Below are positions 59,567-64,000 of a DNA stretch of 64,000 bases, in pieces; the first letter of the stretch is position 1, and the number at the start of each line of letters is the position of its first letter. Below the pieces are notes generated by a model that ran no database searches, was not told the DNA's origin, and saw only the letters and a list, made by a program, of their open reading frames with translations. The DNA is from Ancylobacter defluvii (GTDB taxonomy: Bacteria > Pseudomonadota > Alphaproteobacteria > Rhizobiales > Xanthobacteraceae). Location of the stretch: positions 806,001 to 870,000 of the forward strand of contig NZ_JAHBGD010000024.1 in assembly GCF_018390605.1 (NCBI RefSeq). The letters are read 5' to 3'. The position numbers and the translations under genes were made by a program.

Positions 59567-59812
59567 TCATTCCCCGTCGAGCGGCACGGTGCCGGCCGGG
59601 CGGCCATCGGCGCCGAGGGTGATCTTCTCCACCCGCGCCTCGGCGTCCTTCAGCAGCGCGTCGCAGCGGGCCTTCAACGCCTCGCCGCGGGCATAGAGGG
59701 TGATGGATTCTTCCAGCGGGACGTTGCCGCCCTCGAGCTTGCCGACGATGGTCTCCAGCTCCGCCAGCGCCTTTTCGAAGCTCAGCGTGCTGACATCCGC
59801 AAAATCGGCCAT
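59567..59812 (-). CDS. xseB: Exodeoxyribonuclease VII small subunit
   Basis: Small partner of XseA in a single-strand-specific exonuclease. The 81 residues match the family: [31 protein letters not shown] near residue 10, then [23 protein letters not shown]. It lies 58 bp downstream of the histone-deacetylase-like gene on the same strand, an order found in many Rhizobiales. xseA is not in this window. Confidence 0.96.
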   Translation of the reverse strand: MADFADVSTLSFEKALAELETIVGKLEGGNVPLEESITLYARGEALKARCDALLKDAEARVEKITLGADGRPAGTVPLDGE

Positions 59813-59870
59813 GGCATCCTCCGCTCGGATCGGCGCCCGAATCGTCCGGGCGCCCCGGCTATATAGGCGA

Positions 59871-60800
59871 TCAGCCGCGCATCAAAGTCAGCACGTGCTG
59901 CTCGGCCGAGCGCGTCAGGCCGTCCAGGTCGTAGCCGCCTTCCAGCACCGAGACGATGCGTCCGGCGCAATGACGCTCGGCCATTTCCATCAGCTTCAGC
60001 GTCACCCAGCGATAATCGTCCTCCAGCAGGCAGATATTCGCCAGCGGGTCGCGCACGTGGGCATCGAAGCCGGCGGAGATGATCAGCAGCTCCGGCCCGA
60101 ACGCCTCCAGCCGCGGCAGAATGCGGCTCGTGAACGCCTCGCGGAAACGCTCGCCATTGTCGCCGGCGCGCAGAGGCGCGTTGACAACGTTGTCGCTGGT
60201 GCCGCGTTCGCCGACCGAGCCGGTACCTGGAAACAGCGGCATTTCATGGGTGGAGGCGTACATCACGCTCGGATCCGACCAGAAAATCTCCTGGGTGCCG
60301 TTGCCGTGATGCACGTCGAAATCGACGATGGCGACGCGGCCGATGCCGTGCACGCTCTGCGCATGGCGGGCGGCGATGGCGACATTGTTGAAAATGCAGA
60401 AGCCCATCGGCGTGCGCGTCTCGGCATGGTGTCCCGGCGGGCGCATGGAAACGAAGGCGTTGGCTACCTTGCCGGTCACCACCTCGTCCACCGCCAGCAC
60501 CGAGCCGCCCACCCCGCGCGAGATCGCCTCCTCGGTGCCCGGCGACAGCACGGTGTCGCCGTCGATGCGCACCAGGCCTTCGGTCGGATAGGCCTCGGCC
60601 AGCGCGTCGACATAGTCGGCCGGGTGCACGCGGATGATGTCCTCGCGGCTCGCCAACGGCGCCTGCTCGCGCACCAGCGTGGCGAACTCTTCCTTCTCGA
60701 ACAGCCGGTTGAGCACCCGCACGCGGTCGGGACGCTCCGGGTGGCCGGGCGGCGTGACATGGTTGAGCGAGGCGTCGTGCGAGATCAGCAGCGTGTTCAT
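59871..60800 (-). CDS. Histone deacetylase family protein
   Basis: Zinc-dependent amidohydrolase, probably acting on acetylated polyamines or small molecules rather than histones. The 309-residue protein has [20 protein letters not shown] at the start, [28 protein letters not shown] near 127, the zinc/charge-relay [16 protein letters not shown] near 165, and [13 protein letters not shown] near 250. I start at the ATG at 60800, preceded by AAGGA. It precedes xseB. Confidence 0.93.
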   Translation of the reverse strand: MNTLLISHDASLNHVTPPGHPERPDRVRVLNRLFEKEEFATLVREQAPLASREDIIRVHPADYVDALAEAYPTEGLVRIDGDTVLSPGTEEAISRGVGGSVLAVDEVVTGKVANAFVSMRPPGHHAETRTPMGFCIFNNVAIAARHAQSVHGIGRVAIVDFDVHHGNGTQEIFWSDPSVMYASTHEMPLFPGTGSVGERGTSDNVVNAPLRAGDNGERFREAFTSRILPRLEAFGPELLIISAGFDAHVRDPLANICLLEDDYRWVTLKLMEMAERHCAGRIVSVLEGGYDLDGLTRSAEQHVLTLMRG

Positions 60801-61070
60801 GGGCATCCTTGGGCACCGTTGGCGGGCGGCGGCGTTATTGGTCTTCTTGAACCGTCCGATGGTGGACGATATGCCAGGCACGCCCGGCAGGCCAGCGCGG
60901 CCGGCCCGCGACGTCGGCTTTTTTCGCCGCAGCGGAGGCCACGGCTCCCTCCCCCACCGCCGCCTTCAGCCTGGCGCAGCCACGCGGCCGTCGCTCCCCG
61001 TGCGGCGGAACTTGTTCAAATTGCGCCGGACATGCTCTAAGCCGGAGCCACACTTTCCGAGGACAGCCCC

Positions 61071-62060
61071 GTGACCCTTGCCGCTCCGATCATCGCTACC
61101 CGTCTGGTGCCGGCGGACGAGGACGGCATCGCGGAGACGGCGCGGGTGCTGCGCGACGGCGGGCTCGCCGCCATCCCCACCGAGACCGTCTACGGCCTCG
61201 CCTGCGATGCCACCGATCCGCACGCGGTGGCGCGGCTCTATGCCGCCAAGGGCCGCCCGAGCTTCAACCCGCTGATCGCCCATGTGGCGGACGTCGAGGC
61301 GGCGCAGAAGATCGGCCGCTTCTCGCCGACAGCGGCGGCGCTCGCCCGCGCCTTCTGGCCGGGGCCGCTGACGCTGGTGGTGCCGGCAATCGAGGAGGCG
61401 ACCTCGCCGCTCGCCCGCGCCGGGCTGGCCAGCGTCGCCATCAGGGTGCCGGCGCATCCGGTGGCGCGGGCGGTGCTCCGGGCGGCGGACCGGCCGATCG
61501 CGGCGCCGAGCGCCAACCGTTCCGGCCATGTCTCGCCGACCACCGCCGGTCATGTCATGGCCGACCTCCTCGGCGCCATCGACCTGGTGCTCGATGCCGG
61601 ACCGGCGCCGGTGGGGGTGGAATCCACCATCCTCGACTGCACCGGCGAGGTGCCGGCGATGCTGCGCCCCGGCGGGCTGGCGCGCGAAGAGATCGAGGCG
61701 GTGCTCGGCGCTCCGCTGGCGATGCCGGAGCGCGTCACCGACGACGAGACCCCTCAGGCGCCGGGCATGCTCGCCTCGCATTACGCGCCCTCGGTGCCGG
61801 TGCGACTGATGGCGGGCGAACTGCATGGCGGCGAGGCGCTGCTCACCTTCGCCGGGCGGGCGCTGCACGGCGCGCCGCCGGTGCGCACCCGCGATCTCAG
61901 CCCCGGCGGCGATCTCGTGGAAGCGGCGGCCAATCTCTACGCCTATCTGCGCGAACTCGACGCGCCCGGCGTCGCCGGCATCGCGGTGGTCGAGCTGCCG
62001 GCACAGGGACTCGGCGAGGCCATTGTCGACCGGCTCAAGCGGGCGGCGGCACCGCGTTAA
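61071..62060 (+). CDS. L-threonylcarbamoyladenylate synthase (Sua5/TsaC type)
   Basis: Makes the threonylcarbamoyl-AMP needed for t6A at position 37 of ANN-decoding tRNAs. The YrdC domain spans about residues 12-205, with GGLAAIPTETVYGLACDA near 29 and KGRPSFNPLIAHV near 60. A linker containing APGMLASHYAPSVPV near 225 and a Sua5-specific C-terminal domain follow, so this is the long Sua5 form. The start is a GTG at 61071, preceded by GAGGA. The gene is well separated from its neighbours. Confidence 0.94.
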   Translation: MTLAAPIIATRLVPADEDGIAETARVLRDGGLAAIPTETVYGLACDATDPHAVARLYAAKGRPSFNPLIAHVADVEAAQKIGRFSPTAAALARAFWPGPLTLVVPAIEEATSPLARAGLASVAIRVPAHPVARAVLRAADRPIAAPSANRSGHVSPTTAGHVMADLLGAIDLVLDAGPAPVGVESTILDCTGEVPAMLRPGGLAREEIEAVLGAPLAMPERVTDDETPQAPGMLASHYAPSVPVRLMAGELHGGEALLTFAGRALHGAPPVRTRDLSPGGDLVEAAANLYAYLRELDAPGVAGIAVVELPAQGLGEAIVDRLKRAAAPR

Positions 62061-62164
62061 CCGCGCAGCAAGGTTAATACGCGACAACCATAAGGCCCGG
62101 TGCGCGGGGGCTTGCCTGATGCGTGGCCGCCACGCCGGGCGGGGTCGGGGGCCGCCGGGCGGCC

Positions 62165-63538
62165 ATGTTGCGTAGGCGCCGCGTCATGAACTCTTCGCAT
62201 CGGTCGGTACGGACATCGCGATGGCGGCTCGCCGGTCTGGCGCTTGCCGGCGTGTTCACCCCGTTCCTCGCCAGCGGCATCGGCCATCAGGACATCGCCG
62301 CGCTGTTCACCCACAATCCCGAAGTGGTGGCCAAGGCACGCCTCGATGTGCTGCCCGGCACGTTCCGCACCCTGAAGGCCGCGACCTTCGCCTGGCCGGC
62401 GAGCACTTCGCTGCCGCCCGGCTCGGCCATTCCGGCGCCGCCGCGGCTGCTGCCGCCGCTGGCCAATGATGTCGACCGGTCCGGCAAGGGCGACCGCCTC
62501 GCCGGCATCGACCCGCCCAGCGGCCCCGGCCTGCCCGAAGCCCTGGCCAATGCCGGCACCGCAAGCGGCACGACGGCAGCGGGCAGCGGCACCGGCTCCG
62601 CGCTCGCCGCCACGACGGCGGGAACCGGCACCGGCGAGCGCCGCGCCGACGAACTCCGCGCCGGGATGGGCAGCGATCCCTATGAGGCCGGCGAGGACGT
62701 GGCCGACGCCAACGACCTTGCCGCCTATTCCTCCGACGCCGGCGACCCGACCGGCGATCCCGCCGAACTGGAAAGCGCCGCCAGCGCCGGCAACGACGCC
62801 GTCGCCGCCAGCTTGGGCGAAGGCGGCCTTGCCGGCCCGGCTTATGCCGATCCCTTCGCCAAGACCGACCGTGGGCTGATCGGCGCACCGGAGGGGGCGC
62901 TGCCGATCTACCGCCAGGCCAGCCTGATCTTCGGGCTGGATGGCATGCCGGCCCAGCGCTTCCACGGCGGCGAGACGGACGACGACGATTCCGGCACCTC
63001 GGTCGCCGCCAAGGGCGTGGACGGCGACGGCAGCGACGAGGTCGACGCCACCGATGGCGCCGAGACGCCGACGCTCGGCCGCATGGCCGGCGCCTCCCCC
63101 GCCGACCGACTCGGTCTCGACGGGCGCCGCCGGGCGCGAGCGGAAAAATGCCTCGCCGAGGCGGTGTATTTCGAGAGCCGCGGCGAGCCGGAGCGCGGGC
63201 AGATCGCGGTGGCGCAGGTGGTGATGAACCGGGTGTTCTCCGGTTATTACCCGGCCGATGTCTGCCGCGCCGTCTACCAGAACGCCCACCGCAAGCTCGC
63301 CTGCCAGTTCACCTTCGCCTGCGACAACATCCGCGACGTCGTCACCGAACCGCAATTGTGGAGACAGGCGCAGCGCATCGCCGCCGACATGCTGGACGGC
63401 CGCCTGTGGGACGCCCGGGTGGGACGGGCGACGCATTATCACGCCCGATCGGTGCGGCCGTTCTGGATCCGCGAGATGCGCAAGCTCGACCGCATCGGCG
63501 AGCATACCTTCTACCGGCCGCGTCGCTGGACCAGCTGA
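62165..63538 (+). CDS. SleB-type cell-wall hydrolase
   Basis: Exported peptidoglycan hydrolase of about 457 residues. A basic N-terminus and one hydrophobic signal anchor (LAGLALAGVFTPFLASGIG, about 22-40) lead to a long low-complexity Gly/Ala/Asp/Pro-rich region (residues 85-310). The C-terminal hydrolase_2 domain follows: CLAEAVYFESRGEPERGQIAVAQVVMNRVFSG near 340, the CQFTFACD disulfide segment near 388, and ATHYHARSVRPFW near 430. The catalytic glutamate is in YFESRG. The start is ambiguous between 62165 and 62186. Confidence 0.9.
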   Translation: MLRRRRVMNSSHRSVRTSRWRLAGLALAGVFTPFLASGIGHQDIAALFTHNPEVVAKARLDVLPGTFRTLKAATFAWPASTSLPPGSAIPAPPRLLPPLANDVDRSGKGDRLAGIDPPSGPGLPEALANAGTASGTTAAGSGTGSALAATTAGTGTGERRADELRAGMGSDPYEAGEDVADANDLAAYSSDAGDPTGDPAELESAASAGNDAVAASLGEGGLAGPAYADPFAKTDRGLIGAPEGALPIYRQASLIFGLDGMPAQRFHGGETDDDDSGTSVAAKGVDGDGSDEVDATDGAETPTLGRMAGASPADRLGLDGRRRARAEKCLAEAVYFESRGEPERGQIAVAQVVMNRVFSGYYPADVCRAVYQNAHRKLACQFTFACDNIRDVVTEPQLWRQAQRIAADMLDGRLWDARVGRATHYHARSVRPFWIREMRKLDRIGEHTFYRPRRWTS

Positions 63539-63589
63539 CGGCGAGGCCTCCCGGCCGGCCGCCGCCGAAGCGGCGACGTTTCGTGCACG

Positions 63590-64000
63590 TGCGAGCTTGA
63601 GCTTGCGAGAGGCGCGTCCCGGCTCGCTGCCCAGAGCCTTTTGCCTCGGCCTGAGCCTACGGGACCGTTCCTTCGCGCCCGGAGCGGGCGCGGGATGCCT
63701 AAGGCCGGATCGCTCCGGCGGTCGCCGGCACCGTGGGTTGGCGGATCGTACAAGCTGCTGGGCAACCAACCGACATGCCGAAAGGGCGTTCCGCACGCCG
63801 TGTTCTGCGGCTTACCCTGCGGCCCCGAGAACCATCGCTTGGGCGCGGGCCTTGCGATCCTCCGCTATGCGGTACGTCGCGCGCTTCTCCGCGCGATCGG
63901 CGTAACGACCTACGGGAACACGGGACTTGGGCCACCATGTACCGGGCATTCTACTGCCGCAGCACGGCCACCGCACTCGGCCCGGGCGGTTGGCCGCTCC
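63590..64000. repeat. Long dispersed repeat, copy 2 (cut by the window edge)
   Basis: The 462 bp after the hydrolase gene hold no supported gene. From about 63590 the sequence parallels the element at 34690 in the same order: TTGCGAGAGGC, GGATCGCTCCGGCGGTCGCC, CAACCAACCGACATGCCG, TGCGGCCCC, ATCCTCCGCTATGCGGT, CTTCTCCGCGCGATCGGCG, GGGAACACGGGACTTGGGCC and GGCCACCGCAC. Substitutions and small indels separate the copies, so they are old relatives rather than a recent duplication. Confidence 0.8.

Overview
The window is 64 kb of very GC-rich chromosomal DNA with gene content and order typical of the alphaproteobacterial order Hyphomicrobiales (Rhizobiales). It suggests a free-living, respiratory, Xanthobacteraceae-like organism (Ancylobacter/Starkeya/Xanthobacter type). 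That placement is inferred from a SAM-II riboswitch before metZ, a cbb3 oxidase cluster behind a FixK/FNR box, the ffs-dnaX-ebfC order, a hisS/hisZ/hisG neighbourhood, a double-length dCTP deaminase and DUF1194/DUF1284-type genes. I saw no rRNA, tRNA, CRISPR, integrase or intact insertion sequence. Most of the window is core genome.

Layout. 0-8 kb: hslO (5' end outside the window), argE, trkH, apaG, metZ with its SAM-II riboswitch, a dCTP deaminase, and a MerR-regulated carboxymuconolactone-decarboxylase-like gene. 8.4-11.1 kb: nudC with a HIT-family gene, then a prolyl aminopeptidase. 11.1-12.3 kb: an AT-rich foreign island with one PIN-like gene split by an in-frame TGA. 12.5-15.3 kb: SRP RNA, dnaX, ebfC, without the usual recR. 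15.3-19.3 kb: a 1,137-residue MFS/acyltransferase/acyl-ligase fusion with its TetR regulator. 19.4-28.8 kb: the complete cbb3 oxidase cluster ccoNOQP-ccoGHIS, ending in an MFS gene that carries the spaced Met/His motifs of the copper importer CcoA. 29-32.4 kb: a small membrane protein, msrA, a YqhA-family protein and cysG. 32.4-37.7 kb: hisG-hisZ, a dispersed repeat, an oxidoreductase that seems to start at ATA, and hisS with a low-GC central segment. 38-43.6 kb: phosphonoacetaldehyde hydrolase with its FAD oxidoreductase partner, a membrane TPR regulator-like protein and a class III aminotransferase. 43.7-51 kb: hrpB, an orphan Flp pilin, a CNNM/CorC-like transporter, aroC, and ribB fused to an N-terminal helix-turn-helix. 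51-64 kb: a DUF1194 protein, two RNA methyltransferases, dxs, a lipase-like/ICMT/DUF1272 operon, DUF1284, xseB, a histone-deacetylase-like gene, a Sua5-type gene and a SleB-type cell-wall hydrolase.

How the genes work together. The cco cluster looks self-contained: oxygen-responsive control by a FixK/FNR box, structural subunits, assembly factors, copper export to the periplasm (CcoI) and copper import (the CcoA-like protein). The phnX/FAD-oxidoreductase pair probably converts an aminophosphonate to acetaldehyde and phosphate. hisG and hisZ form the two-part histidine-biosynthesis entry enzyme.

The observations most worth following are the HTH-RibB fusion with two palindromes over an apparently leaderless promoter, the CcoA-like gene at the end of the cbb3 operon, the low-GC insertion domain of HisRS, the stop-split PIN-like gene, and two families of dispersed intergenic repeats.
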